Assembly (NCBI RefSeq): GCF_027364955.1
Contig: NZ_DAHXOI010000012.1
Coordinates: forward strand, 1 to 61,749
Reading direction: 5' to 3'
Source of the DNA: Ferrimicrobium sp.
Lineage (GTDB): Bacteria > Actinomycetota > Acidimicrobiia > Acidimicrobiales > Acidimicrobiaceae
Length of the DNA stretch: 61,749 bases
A model generated the notes under the pieces. That model saw only the letters and a program-made list of their open reading frames with translations. It was not told the DNA's origin and made no database searches. This document shows, in pieces, positions 1 to 8,401 of the stretch. Positions within the stretch are counted from its first letter, which is position 1. Each line of letters opens with the position of its first letter. Made by a program: the position numbers and the translations under genes.

Positions 1-78
1 GCCGGAACCCAACAAAACTTCAGTCACGGTGACACCACGAAGGCCTAGCATCTGCTTAACTAGAGAGGTAGCGCGCAT
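1..78 (-). CDS. N-terminal fragment, possible ISL3-family transposase
   Basis: Only the first 26 codons lie in the window; the gene runs off the left edge on the minus strand. The start (ATG at 78) has a good Shine-Dalgarno sequence, AAAGGAG, about 11 nt upstream, so this is a real translation start. The visible peptide begins MRATSLVKQMLGLRGVTV, which resembles the opening of ISL3-type transposases (a short helix, then an LLGL.GV.V motif). The family call rests on this short stretch alone and is tentative. No terminal inverted repeat could be recognised to the right. Confidence 0.4.
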   Translation of the reverse strand, partial: MRATSLVKQMLGLRGVTVTEVLLGSG

Positions 79-463
79 GGTTCTGAACTCCTTTTTGATG
101 CGTTGTTAACACCAAATTTAGAGCTCAGAAACCGTGCGCGTTCCTTATGCGGCTATTTCGGCCCCAATTACTCCCGTTGAACTGGGACTACGGCTCAGAT
201 CCGAACCAAATCCATCCACATGAATGTCAGGAGAGCCTAAAAACCCATGACAGGTGGGCAGCTTTTCGGACATCAAAGCTCTCCCTTCAGTTGGTGAAGA
301 TGCGAGGATAAGCTCCCTGTTGATGTGTGGTGGACCATTTTGTGATTCTTTTGCTTTAGGATTAGGAGTAGGTAGACCAATCATGGGTAAGTTGAATTAA
401 AGCGTAATTCGGGCCGACTGTATGATCCATGTAGAGTTTGTTGGAGTAGGAACTATGAGTGAG
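79..463. other. Intergenic region without a supported gene
   Basis: This 385-bp stretch lies between the start of the left-edge gene and the end of the first cyclophilin. It has a 79-codon open frame on the minus strand (145-384), but that frame has no Shine-Dalgarno site and no recognisable protein. If the left-edge gene is a transposase, the end of its element should lie here, but I could not identify an inverted repeat or target duplication. Confidence 0.5.
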
Positions 464-1042
464 TTATTTTCGAGATTCCTGGATTACCACAACAGATGTG
501 ATCGTGCACGCCTGTTTTGGGTTTCCGCCTGGAGTTCCTTCTGAATCGAGAGATGTGATGACATCATCACCATCTTTGAGTTGTCCAAAAAGGCTATATA
601 GCGGCGGTAGCGATACGCCACTTGGCCCCGAGATGATAAAGAATTGGCTACCGTTCGTGTTCGGCCCGGCATTCGCCATGGCCAAGCTGCCACGCTGGTA
701 CTCTCCGGCGTTAGGGAGTTCGTCACGGAATTTATAACCTGGACCGCCGGCACCCGATCCTGTTGGATCACCACCTTGGACTACAAAGCCTGGGATGATC
801 CGGTGAAAGTTGATGCCATCGAAGTAGTGGTAGCGGGCGAGAAAGACGAAGCTGTTGACGGTGATAGGTGCGCGTTCGGGGAATAGCTCAAAGCGCATGG
901 TGCCATGGTTGGTTTCCATGATGGCTTCGTAGGTAGCGTTGTCTTCGAGGCAGTACGAAGGGCTCGCATCGAAGTGTCGAACTTGAGGACTTGAACCGTC
1001 AGCCTCGGGACACGGGTAACTTTCCTTCTTCTTGCCCAGCAT
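464..1042 (-). CDS. Peptidyl-prolyl cis-trans isomerase, cyclophilin type
   Basis: A 192-residue cyclophilin that would catalyse cis-trans isomerisation of Xaa-Pro bonds. After a 40-residue N-terminal extension comes the fold with family motifs: FHRIIPGFVVQGGDPTGSG (catalytic Arg and Phe region), then GSLAMANAGPNTNGSQFFI, then YSLFGQLKDG. There is no signal peptide or membrane segment, so it is probably cytoplasmic. The start at 1042 has AAGGAG about 8 nt upstream. The gene lies just downstream of a second, membrane-anchored cyclophilin on the same strand, with a 35-bp gap, so the two probably form one unit. The family call is secure; the substrate is unknown. Confidence 0.93.
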   Translation of the reverse strand: MLGKKKESYPCPEADGSSPQVRHFDASPSYCLEDNATYEAIMETNHGTMRFELFPERAPITVNSFVFLARYHYFDGINFHRIIPGFVVQGGDPTGSGAGGPGYKFRDELPNAGEYQRGSLAMANAGPNTNGSQFFIISGPSGVSLPPLYSLFGQLKDGDDVITSLDSEGTPGGNPKQACTITSVVVIQESRK

Positions 1043-1077
1043 CGTCTAACTCCTTCAGTTGTTTGTAGAGACCAGTG

Positions 1078-1878
1078 TTACTTGGTGACCTGGATCGTGA
1101 CTGTGTTGATCTTGTAAGTTGTCTTCGGTGGGATGCCATTGTTTGCGGTACTTCCACCTGCGTTGATTTTCGCGATAACCGAAAGCCCCTTGGTCACCTG
1201 GCCAAAGACGCTGTAGGTGTCGCTCAACTCTTTCTCACCGGCGGTTCCCGATACCACAAAAAATTGGCTCCCGTTGGAGTTCGGTGAGCCGCTGTTGGCC
1301 ATCGCAACGGTTCCAATGTGATAGGAGCCGGCCGGAGGGTTCTTGTCACCAAAACTATAGCCGGGAGTTCCAAAGTCGTTGTTGGTTGGGCTACCTCCCT
1401 GGATCACGAACCCGGGAATGACTCTGAAGAAGGTTGTTCCGTCGAAGAAGTGGTAGAGAGACAGCACATAGAAGTTGTTTGCTGATTTCGGCCCCAGATT
1501 TGGTTCGAGCTTAATATCAAAGGTGCCGGCCGTGGTGTTCACGATGGCCGTGTAGTGATCCTTCGGATTAAGGCACTCTGGTGGATACTTCTTGAAGTGG
1601 GTTTTGTGCGGGATGATAGCATTCGGATTCGGGCACCCATCAGGCAGTAGGTAGCCAGTCGTTTTCGCTGTTGATGTCTTCGCCGTAGTCTTGGTGGTGG
1701 CTGTTGTCTTCTTCGCCGTTGGCTTGGTGAGAAAATAGATTCCCACAAAGACCACGATCGCAGCTATCACCACGATCGCGCCGTTGCGCATCAGTCGACG
1801 CCGTTTGGCACGCGCCATTTCCGCTTCCTTCAGTTTCTGTTGGTTCGCTCGAATCCGAGCCCGCTTTTCGCTTGGCAC
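1078..1878 (-). CDS. Membrane-anchored cyclophilin
   Basis: A 266-residue protein with a basic, helical N-terminus (about residues 1-32), one membrane segment (about 33-51, GAIVVIAAIVVFVGIYF), a Thr/Lys-rich linker, and a C-terminal cyclophilin domain (about 105-266) with FFRVIPGFVIQGGSP and GTVAMANSGSPNSNGSQFF motifs. The layout suggests a peptidyl-prolyl isomerase facing the outside of the membrane. It starts with GTG at 1878, divergent from lysC with 71 bp between the genes. No clear Shine-Dalgarno site precedes the GTG. It is paralogous to the neighbouring cytoplasmic-type cyclophilin. Confidence 0.9.
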   Translation of the reverse strand: MPSEKRARIRANQQKLKEAEMARAKRRRLMRNGAIVVIAAIVVFVGIYFLTKPTAKKTTATTKTTAKTSTAKTTGYLLPDGCPNPNAIIPHKTHFKKYPPECLNPKDHYTAIVNTTAGTFDIKLEPNLGPKSANNFYVLSLYHFFDGTTFFRVIPGFVIQGGSPTNNDFGTPGYSFGDKNPPAGSYHIGTVAMANSGSPNSNGSQFFVVSGTAGEKELSDTYSVFGQVTKGLSVIAKINAGGSTANNGIPPKTTYKINTVTIQVTK

Positions 1879-1914
1879 GTGAACACTTTAATAGCACAAG
1901 ACCGGTCTATCCTC

Positions 1915-1943
1915 TTGGTTCGACCCTTTCGGGCTGGTAGATT
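1915..1943 (+). promoter_or_regulatory. Candidate lysC promoter giving a leaderless mRNA
   Basis: TTGGTT (1915-1920), a 17-bp spacer, then TAGATT (1938-1943). The lysC GTG at 1950 begins 6 nt after the -10, where transcription would start, and there is no Shine-Dalgarno site. This is a good sigma-70-like match read from sequence only. Confidence 0.5.
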
Positions 1944-1949
1944 GTTCTA

Positions 1950-3158
1950 GTGGCTCTCATAATTCAGAAGTACGGTGGTACCTCGGTAGCTGATGCCGAC
2001 CGTATTCGCACGGTCGCTGACTACGTTGCACGCTCAAGGCGCAGGGGAGACGATGTGGTGGTGGTCGTCTCTGCGATGGGGAAGACCACCGATGACCTGA
2101 TCCGACTCGCAGGAGATGTCAGTAGGACGATCCCTCCACGCGAGATGGACATGTTGCTTACTGCTGGTGAGCGCATCTCGGTGTCGTTGCTATGTATGGC
2201 GCTCGCCGATCTAGGCGTAGCGGCAGAATCCTTTACTGGTTCGCAGGCAGGCATCATCACTGACACCGACCACACCAAAGCAAAAATAGTTGAGATCAAA
2301 CCCGAGCGGATTAAGGCAGCACTCGCCGCCGGGGTGGTTCCGGTGATAGCGGGTTTTCAGGGGGTCTCCACGGATCGCAATGTCACGACGCTGGGACGAG
2401 GAGGCTCTGATACGACAGCGGTCGCTATCGCAGCCAGCCTTGGAGCGAATGTTTGCGAGATCTATACCGATGTCTCTGGGGTATTCACGGCTGATCCTCG
2501 TGTGGTTCCTGCCGCTCGTAAGATCCCAAGGATTTCATTTGAGGAGATGCTTGAGCTCTCGGCCTCTGGCGGACGAGTCCTTGCGTTGCGTTCGGTTGAA
2601 TTTGCCAGGAACTACGGCGTGCGGCTCCATGTTCGTTCGAGTTTCACGTGGGAGCCGGGTACCTGGGTGGTAGAGGAGGAAGAGACAATGGAACAGGCAG
2701 TGGTGAGTGCAATCTCCCATGACGCATCTGAGGTGAAGCTCACATTGTTGAGGGTGCCTGATCAACCTGGTGTGGCAGCTCGAATTTTTCGCGTGATCGC
2801 CGACGCTGGTGTGAATGTCGACATGATTGTGCAGAATACCTCCATCGAGGGTCATACGGACATCTCGTTCACTGCACCGAAACTTGACCTCGAGCTCGCA
2901 CGAAGCGTGACCGAAGAGGTGGCGAGGCAGGTCGATGCGAGTGAAGTGGTGACGGATACCGAGATCGGTCGCGTATCCCTGGTCGGCGCTGGCATGAAGT
3001 CGAACCCTGGCGTAACCGCAACGATGTTTGAGACGCTCGCTAACCACAACATCAACATCGAGATGATCTCCACTTCCGCTATACGGATCTCGTGTGTTAT
3101 TCGAGTTGAACTGCTGGAGACTGCCGTGCAAGCACTACATGAGGCATTTTCACTATGA
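1950..3158 (+). CDS. lysC: Aspartate kinase with internal beta-subunit start
   Basis: Phosphorylates aspartate, the first step towards lysine, threonine, methionine and diaminopimelate. The protein has 402 residues: a kinase domain with KYGGTS at 7-12 and FTGSQAGI further on, then paired ACT domains (about 260-402), the usual site of feedback inhibition by Lys and Thr. Inside the frame, ATG at 2688 follows an AGGAGGA site at optimal distance and would make a 156-residue protein holding just the ACT region. This matches the alpha/beta overlapping arrangement known for Bacillus AKII and Corynebacterium LysC. The GTG start at 1950 lacks a Shine-Dalgarno site and looks leaderless. The gene overlaps asd by ATGA. 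Confidence 0.97.
   Translation: MALIIQKYGGTSVADADRIRTVADYVARSRRRGDDVVVVVSAMGKTTDDLIRLAGDVSRTIPPREMDMLLTAGERISVSLLCMALADLGVAAESFTGSQAGIITDTDHTKAKIVEIKPERIKAALAAGVVPVIAGFQGVSTDRNVTTLGRGGSDTTAVAIAASLGANVCEIYTDVSGVFTADPRVVPAARKIPRISFEEMLELSASGGRVLALRSVEFARNYGVRLHVRSSFTWEPGTWVVEEEETMEQAVVSAISHDASEVKLTLLRVPDQPGVAARIFRVIADAGVNVDMIVQNTSIEGHTDISFTAPKLDLELARSVTEEVARQVDASEVVTDTEIGRVSLVGAGMKSNPGVTATMFETLANHNINIEMISTSAIRISCVIRVELLETAVQALHEAFSL
2688..3158 (+). CDS. Internal in-frame start: aspartate kinase beta subunit
   Basis: A second start inside lysC: ATG at 2688 preceded by GAGGAGGAAG at about 2671-2680. It would yield the 156-residue regulatory ACT-domain polypeptide that pairs with full-length kinase to give an alpha2-beta2 enzyme, as established for several Gram-positive LysC enzymes. 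Seen directly: the ribosome-binding site and frame. Inferred: that it is used here. Confidence 0.6.
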   Translation: MEQAVVSAISHDASEVKLTLLRVPDQPGVAARIFRVIADAGVNVDMIVQNTSIEGHTDISFTAPKLDLELARSVTEEVARQVDASEVVTDTEIGRVSLVGAGMKSNPGVTATMFETLANHNINIEMISTSAIRISCVIRVELLETAVQALHEAFSL

Positions 3159-4168
3159 GGAGCGCTGGAACCCTTGCCGTTGTAGGTGCAACCGGCCAGG
3201 TGGGTGGCGTGATGCGCCAGATTCTCAAGGAGCGACAGGTCCCATTCGATCACATTCGCTTCTTCGCTTCCCCTCGATCGGCAGGCGTTGTTATCGAGTT
3301 CAGTGGGCGTCTTGTCGCGGTCGAGGATGTGGAGACAGCAGATCTGCGAGGAGTCGATTACGCCATCTTCTCGATCGGGGCGACCGCTTCCAAAGTGCAC
3401 GCTCCTCGCTTTGTTGAGGCTGGCGCGGTGGTGATCGACAACTCATCGGCGTATCGGATGGACCCCGAGGTTCCGCTGGTGGTTCCGGAGGTCAATCCTA
3501 GGGAAGTTCACAACCGCCCACATGGGATCATCGCGAATCCGAACTGTACAACGATGATTGCGATGCCTCCATTGGCGATCATCGATCGCCTTTTTGGTCT
3601 CGAGCGTGTGATCGCTTCGACTTACCAGGCAGCCTCTGGAGCTGGTAGGGAAGGGGTGGCAGAACTTGATGCCGAATTGCAACGGCCCAACCTCGCAGCA
3701 CTCACCTTCGATGGTGGTGCCGTCGACTTCATGTCTCCAGCAAAGTTTCCAGCTGTTTTGGCAGGAAATGTCATCCCCCTCGCAGGGGATCTTCACGATG
3801 GCGACACCTCTGAGGAGGAGAAGTTCGTCAATGAGTCGCGAAAAATTTTGGGGTTGGCTGATCTGCGTTGCCATGCCACCTGTGTGAGGGTGCCCGTCTT
3901 TACTGGACATAGTATCGCGATTGTTGCAGAGTGCCGAGACACTCCCCAAGTCGCTGAGCTTGTGGATGCGCTCAAGCAAGAACCGGGTTGTCAGATCGTT
4001 GAGCTGCCAACCCCTCTCGCTTCGGCTGGGGTCGATCCGGTCCTGATTGGACGGATTCGACCGGATCATTCATCGACGAATGGCATCGCTTTCTTCGTGG
4101 CAGGAGATAATCTGCGTAAAGGAGCGGCATTGAACGCGATTCAGATTCTGGAGTTGTTGTTGCAATAG
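3155..4168 (+). CDS. asd: Aspartate-semialdehyde dehydrogenase
   Basis: Reduces aspartyl phosphate with NADPH to aspartate semialdehyde, the step after aspartate kinase. The 337-residue protein begins with the nucleotide-binding motif VVGATGQVG (9-17) and carries the catalytic Cys in NPNCTTM (Cys131). The length is typical. Its ATG overlaps the lysC stop (ATGA), so the two are translationally coupled, as in many actinobacteria. No terminator was recognised before the flagellin promoter region. Confidence 0.97.
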   Translation: MRSAGTLAVVGATGQVGGVMRQILKERQVPFDHIRFFASPRSAGVVIEFSGRLVAVEDVETADLRGVDYAIFSIGATASKVHAPRFVEAGAVVIDNSSAYRMDPEVPLVVPEVNPREVHNRPHGIIANPNCTTMIAMPPLAIIDRLFGLERVIASTYQAASGAGREGVAELDAELQRPNLAALTFDGGAVDFMSPAKFPAVLAGNVIPLAGDLHDGDTSEEEKFVNESRKILGLADLRCHATCVRVPVFTGHSIAIVAECRDTPQVAELVDALKQEPGCQIVELPTPLASAGVDPVLIGRIRPDHSSTNGIAFFVAGDNLRKGAALNAIQILELLLQ

Positions 4169-4212
4169 ATCCTCAAGGTTTGCCGATGAGCTCCCGATGT
4201 ATCCAAAGACGC

Positions 4213-4240
4213 TTGGTAAGCCTGGCGTTGGTTAGATAAT
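4213..4240 (+). promoter_or_regulatory. Candidate flagellin promoter, sigma-70-like
   Basis: TTGGTA (4213-4218) and GATAAT (4235-4240) are separated by 16 bp, placing a start site near 4247 and an AAGGAGG Shine-Dalgarno site just before the flagellin ATG. No convincing sigma-28 (TAAA-N15-GCCGATAA) box was found here, although GCCGATGA occurs at 4181 without a matching -35. Confidence 0.35.
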
Positions 4241-4265
4241 ACATGAGGGAATTCAAGGAGGATTC

Positions 4266-5099
4266 ATGTCCCTTTCGGTGAACACAAACATCTCGGCGAT
4301 CGAGGCGTATAACAACTTAAACGCAACGAACAACGCGATGCAGACAACTATTAATCAACTGTCATCTGGTCTGCAGATTCAGACGGCGGCCAACAACGCA
4401 GCAGGCTATGTGATCTCCCAGGGCCTTGAGACCCAGGCGAACGGCCTTGGCGTTGCGATCAACAACGGACAAGACGCAAACTCGGTGCTCCAGATTGCCA
4501 CCGGCGCCATGAACCAACAGGTGGCTATCCTGCAGACGATGAACCAGTTAGCAACCCAAGCTGCAAACTCAGGCGCATCGAATACCAATTCGCTCACTGC
4601 AGACCAGCAGGAGTTTGCGGCGTTGCAGAATCAGCTCGATCAGATCGCAAATTCGACCCAGTTTGGCAGCCAGCAGTTGCTGAATGGTAGTTTCGCAAAC
4701 GAGTCGTTCCAGATCGGTGCCTACGACAGTTCTGTTGATCAGATTGTCGTAACGATTGGGGCATTGACGACCGGCGCACTTGGAGTCTCAAGTGGTACAA
4801 TTAGCATTGGTTCCTCCACTGCTGCCCTTGGGGCAATGTTGGCAGTCCAATCGGCGATTACGCAAGTGGCAACCACGGAAGCTCAAGTTGGTGCGATCCA
4901 GAATCAGATCCAGGCCATTGTTGCTAACGATACAGTGGGCCAGCAGAATGTGACCTCGGCAAACTCCACGCTGATCGACACCAATATGGCCCAAGCTATG
5001 ACGACGTTCTCGTCGCAGCAGGTGCTGATGCAGGCTGGTGTGGCGATGTTGTCACAAGCTCAAGCATTGCCGCAGTTGATTCTCAAACTTCTGCCATAA
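4266..5099 (+). CDS. fliC: Flagellin
   Basis: Filament subunit of 277 residues. The N-terminal D0/D1 region is present (MSLSVNTNISAIEAYNNL, LSSGLQIQTAANNAAGYVIS), as is the C-terminal helix (VLMQAGVAMLSQAQALPQL). The variable centre is short. A strong Shine-Dalgarno site (AAGGAGG) precedes the ATG and a strong terminator follows, so it is probably its own transcript. The composition is unusual: no arginine, one lysine (near the C-terminus) and about 12 acidic residues in the whole protein. The conserved Arg of the usual SGLRI motif is Gln here. Function is secure; the charge depletion is probably adaptation to acid. Confidence 0.95.
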   Translation: MSLSVNTNISAIEAYNNLNATNNAMQTTINQLSSGLQIQTAANNAAGYVISQGLETQANGLGVAINNGQDANSVLQIATGAMNQQVAILQTMNQLATQAANSGASNTNSLTADQQEFAALQNQLDQIANSTQFGSQQLLNGSFANESFQIGAYDSSVDQIVVTIGALTTGALGVSSGTISIGSSTAALGAMLAVQSAITQVATTEAQVGAIQNQIQAIVANDTVGQQNVTSANSTLIDTNMAQAMTTFSSQQVLMQAGVAMLSQAQALPQLILKLLP

Positions 5100-5114
5100 G
5101 TTATTTCGATCGAT

Positions 5115-5148
5115 GGATGGGCCGGAGAGCATGCTCTCTGGCCCATCC
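5115..5148 (+). terminator. Rho-independent terminator after flagellin
   Basis: A long hairpin: GGATGGGCC and GGCCCATCC arms enclose GAGAGC/GCTCTC, with single-base bulges, followed by a T-rich run (about 5150-5165). It separates the highly expressed flagellin from fliD. Confidence 0.85.
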
Positions 5149-5187
5149 TGGTTTCTTTCCTTTTCCCTTCTGCAATGAGGAGGTCGA

Positions 5188-7737
5188 ATGTCTTCCGTCT
5201 CTCCAACAACGACTACGACGTCGACGACGCCTACCACCAGTAGCACGACGTCGACGAGTTCCACGAACCCTTTTGCCCCGCCGATTCAGTTCAACGGGGT
5301 GATCTCTGGTCTTGATACCAGTTCCATTATCAACGCACTAATGCAGGCCTATGAACAACCCCAGGTTGATATCCAGAACCAGATCACCTCGCTTCAGACC
5401 AACCTGAACGACTATCAGCAGCTTTCGGCGGACCTTCTCAGCTTGCAGAGCGCGGCGAGTAATCTGACCTCGAGTGCGGATTGGCAAGTGATGTCAGCGT
5501 CGACCTCAAACTCTGCCGTTGCGACCGCCACCACTTCAACCGGCGCCGCTCCCTCGACGATCAGTTTCAACGTTGACCAGCTCGCACAAGCCAACGTTCT
5601 GGCTGGCTCCAGCACCGTGAGTTCCCTCTCCTCGACCGTTGCCTCTGGGAATTTTCTTCTTTCCTCGACCGCCGCCGGATTTGGTGTCACCTCACTGGCA
5701 GGGAGTTCATTGGCGGTTGGGTCACACTCCTTCGATGTCACCCAGGCATTGACCGGTGGTACCGCTTCGACAACATCGGCACTGGCGAGTTCGACAACCA
5801 TAGGGTCCTCCAACGATACCATCACCGCCAACGTGAATGGGACCGCCCAAACCTTCACGATTGCCAGTGGCACGTACACACCGTCCCAACTTGCCCAAGC
5901 GATCACCGCAGCGACGTCGGGGAGTGGCACACCTTTGGTGAATGCTACGATCGACGCTCGCGGCCAACTCCAGCTCAGTACTGCTCTACTCGGAAGCTCT
6001 TCTTCCTTGCAAGTCACCGGTGGTACGGCGTTGACGAGCCTCGGTCTTGCCACACAATCGACTGCCTCAGTGGGTACCGCTGGAGCGATTACGCTCGACG
6101 GCACAGCCACCAGTATCAACAACGTCCAAGCTGGCTCCACGACGACGCTGACCGACGGTTCGGGGGGCACGGTGACCCTCGGTGTCGGCACATCAGGTCT
6201 CGCAAAGGGTAGTTTTTCGGCGACGGAGGTCTCTGCGGGGAGCGGCAGCTTAAGTCAGGTGGTGAGCAACATCAACGCTGCGAACGCCGGTGTAACCGCC
6301 TCTGCTGTGGGGGTAGGCACTAACGCTTATATTCTGCAGCTCTCCTCTAACACCACGGGCACCAACGGCAATATCACCGTTGAGTCGTCACCGTTTTCAG
6401 CGTCAGTCGGTAGCTTCAACTCCATCACCCAGGGCCAGGACGCGGTGATCAACGTCGGTGGTTCCAATGGGTATGAACTGTCCTCACAGACTAACACGGT
6501 CTCGGGTGTCCTGCCAGGGGTCAGCATCAACCTGGTCTCCGCTCAGGCTCCTGGATCTTCGCCGGTAACTCTCTCGGTTACCCCGGACGGGAAGGCGATG
6601 GCCACCAGTGTCCAAACCTTGGTGACGGCCGCCAACACCGCGCTATCTGATATCAACAAGTACGCTGGTTACAACGAGGCAACGGGTTCCGGTGGACCAC
6701 TGATGGGTAACTCGAGCCTCAACGCCATTACTTCGCAGATTCTCGGAGTCATCTCGAACGTTGTCGGTCTCAATGGATCGACCGCCGCTACCGCAGGGTT
6801 AAACCTTAATAAGAACGGCTCCATTGACTTCAACGCCACCACCTTTGCCCAGGCCTTTGATGCGAACCCTTCACAGGTCTCCTCTCTGTTTACACAGGGC
6901 GGCACCCTTCAAGCTGCATCGAATGCCTATTCGGGTTCCGTCACGCTCAACTACGCGGGTGATGCCACTGCTGCTGGGAGCTACCCAATTGTGATCACGC
7001 AGTCAGCAACCCAGGCGGTTGACACTGGCAGCGTCGTTGCTGGAGGCGCGATCACCAGTGCGGAGAACCTCTCGATCACCTCATCTGGGACGACCGCAAC
7101 CTACGCAGCTAGTGCCGGCGAGTCGCTCACCAGTATTGCGCAGGGATTAAACGCCGCCTTTGTGGCTTCTGGCCTGTCCCTCTCGGCGACGGTGAAGACG
7201 AGTTCTTCCGGTGCGCAGCTCGTGGTGTCATCCGATTCCTATGGTTCTGCGGGGAGCTTTTCGATTGCCACCAGTGGTACAACTGGCCAACTTGGCCTCA
7301 CAGCAAATGGCACCACCTACACGGGATCGAACGTCGCAGGAACGATCGACGGGGTGCAGGCTACCGGGAATGGTCAGTTTCTCTCCGCACCCATCACCAA
7401 CGCGACGCTCGCGGGTCTTACGGTGCAGGTGACCGCGACCGGCATCTCTGGTACCGCCACCAACCTTGGCAACTTTGACTACACTCCCGGGATTGCTGGC
7501 GGCTTTGCCACGACTGGATACCAGGCAAGTGATCCGGTGAATGGCTCGATCACTTCAACGATCGCCAGTATTAATCAACAAATCTCGAGTTTGCAGCAAC
7601 AGTATGCAAACTATACGCCGATGATCAACTCAGAGCAGAAGATGCTTCAGCAGGAGTTCAACAATATGGAGACCCAGCTTGGGTCGTTAAAGAACCAGGG
7701 AAGTTATCTCACTAGCGAGATCGCCCAACTCCCGTAG
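5188..7737 (+). CDS. fliD: Flagellar filament cap protein FliD (HAP2)
   Basis: The 849-residue cap protein sits at the filament tip and promotes flagellin polymerisation. The N-terminal signature is FNGVISGLDTSSIINALMQAYEQPQ (about 34-58, given in part: SGLDTSSIINALM). The C-terminal coiled coil has ASINQQISSLQQQYANY and EQKMLQQEFNNMETQL. It is much longer than the usual 450-650 residues because of a Ser/Thr/Gly-rich middle. Basic residues are almost absent (about 1 Arg and 7 Lys in 849). It starts at ATG 5188 after a GAGG site and is followed at 12 bp by fliS. Long antisense frames here are artefacts of the repetitive composition. Confidence 0.93.
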   Translation: MSSVSPTTTTTSTTPTTSSTTSTSSTNPFAPPIQFNGVISGLDTSSIINALMQAYEQPQVDIQNQITSLQTNLNDYQQLSADLLSLQSAASNLTSSADWQVMSASTSNSAVATATTSTGAAPSTISFNVDQLAQANVLAGSSTVSSLSSTVASGNFLLSSTAAGFGVTSLAGSSLAVGSHSFDVTQALTGGTASTTSALASSTTIGSSNDTITANVNGTAQTFTIASGTYTPSQLAQAITAATSGSGTPLVNATIDARGQLQLSTALLGSSSSLQVTGGTALTSLGLATQSTASVGTAGAITLDGTATSINNVQAGSTTTLTDGSGGTVTLGVGTSGLAKGSFSATEVSAGSGSLSQVVSNINAANAGVTASAVGVGTNAYILQLSSNTTGTNGNITVESSPFSASVGSFNSITQGQDAVINVGGSNGYELSSQTNTVSGVLPGVSINLVSAQAPGSSPVTLSVTPDGKAMATSVQTLVTAANTALSDINKYAGYNEATGSGGPLMGNSSLNAITSQILGVISNVVGLNGSTAATAGLNLNKNGSIDFNATTFAQAFDANPSQVSSLFTQGGTLQAASNAYSGSVTLNYAGDATAAGSYPIVITQSATQAVDTGSVVAGGAITSAENLSITSSGTTATYAASAGESLTSIAQGLNAAFVASGLSLSATVKTSSSGAQLVVSSDSYGSAGSFSIATSGTTGQLGLTANGTTYTGSNVAGTIDGVQATGNGQFLSAPITNATLAGLTVQVTATGISGTATNLGNFDYTPGIAGGFATTGYQASDPVNGSITSTIASINQQISSLQQQYANYTPMINSEQKMLQQEFNNMETQLGSLKNQGSYLTSEIAQLP

Positions 7738-7749
7738 AAAGGATGCCCT

Positions 7750-8130
7750 GTGGCCTATTCTGGCAAGCGAAGTTACACCATCAATGCGGTCCAGACCGCC
7801 TCGCCAGCGACGCGTTTGGTGATGGTGATCGACCAATTGGATGCCTCTCTCGCCCGCGCACTGAGCGGTTATGAGAAGAATGATCTCTACGAGATTCACT
7901 GTGGGCTAAAGAATGCACAGGCTGTTGTGGCCTTGCTCCGCGATTGCCTGCAGGTCGAAGTGTGGGATGGTGCGAGTGATATGCGGCGACTGTATGAGTA
8001 CTCGCTTGATCGTCTCGTCCGCTCAAACCTTGCCAAGGAGCGCGAGTTGCTCGCAGAAGCTGAGGCAGTCCTTCGCCCACTGATGAGTGCCTGGCGCCAG
8101 GCAGCGGTCTTGGTGAACGCGGATGGATGA
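7750..8130 (+). CDS. fliS: Flagellin export chaperone FliS
   Basis: A 126-residue cytoplasmic helical protein that binds the flagellin C-terminus and prevents early polymerisation. It is identified by length, by position right after fliD, and by family features: YTINAVQTASPATRLVMVIDQLDASLARAL at the start, followed by helices (AQAVVALLRDCL, YEYSLDRLVRSN). The start is GTG at 7750 with AAAGGA upstream. It overlaps the next small gene by 8 nt. Confidence 0.88.
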   Translation: MAYSGKRSYTINAVQTASPATRLVMVIDQLDASLARALSGYEKNDLYEIHCGLKNAQAVVALLRDCLQVEVWDGASDMRRLYEYSLDRLVRSNLAKERELLAEAEAVLRPLMSAWRQAAVLVNADG

Positions 8131-8401
8131 GTGGCTCGCCTATCTTGACGCGTACGAAGCGCATCTGAATGCCGTCGCAGACTCCCTCGCCACCGGCAGA
8201 GTGGTGACGACGAGCTTCTGCTGCGAACAGCCAAGCGTCCATCTGCCTCGGGCCCTGCGGGATCGTTCGGAGTCGCTCGTGCTTCGTACGCAGGAGTTGA
8301 GTGAGGAGTTGCGTTCGCGCATGGACGCATTTGCAACAGTGTTGCGATATTCTCGCATGAAAGATCCTGAGCGGATTGTGCTGATCGACGTACTTGCCTA
8401 A
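8123..8401 (+). CDS. FliT-like small flagellar protein (by position)
   Basis: A 92-residue, probably helical protein overlapping the end of fliS. It has no motif I can assign. In many flagellar loci fliS is followed by fliT, a small helical chaperone for FliD, and the length and place fit that role. The sequence MDEWLAYLDAYEAHLNAV and the C-terminal Arg-rich helices are compatible with a chaperone but do not prove it. A coupled start (ATG 8123 inside fliS) supports a real gene. Confidence 0.55.
   Translation: MDEWLAYLDAYEAHLNAVADSLATGRVVTTSFCCEQPSVHLPRALRDRSESLVLRTQELSEELRSRMDAFATVLRYSRMKDPERIVLIDVLA

Noticed and set aside
145-384. 79-codon minus-strand frame
   Set aside because: No ribosome-binding site, no family resemblance, and Ser/Pro-rich composition; probably chance.
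4181-4188. GCCGATGA as a sigma-28 -10 box before flagellin
   Set aside because: No TAAA-like -35 at the right distance, and it lies only a few bases past the asd stop; the TTGGTA/GATAAT pair is better placed.
5415-6191. 258-codon frame antisense to fliD
   Set aside because: Arises from the Ser/Thr/Gly-rich codons of fliD; it has no start signal and the sense frame is clearly FliD.
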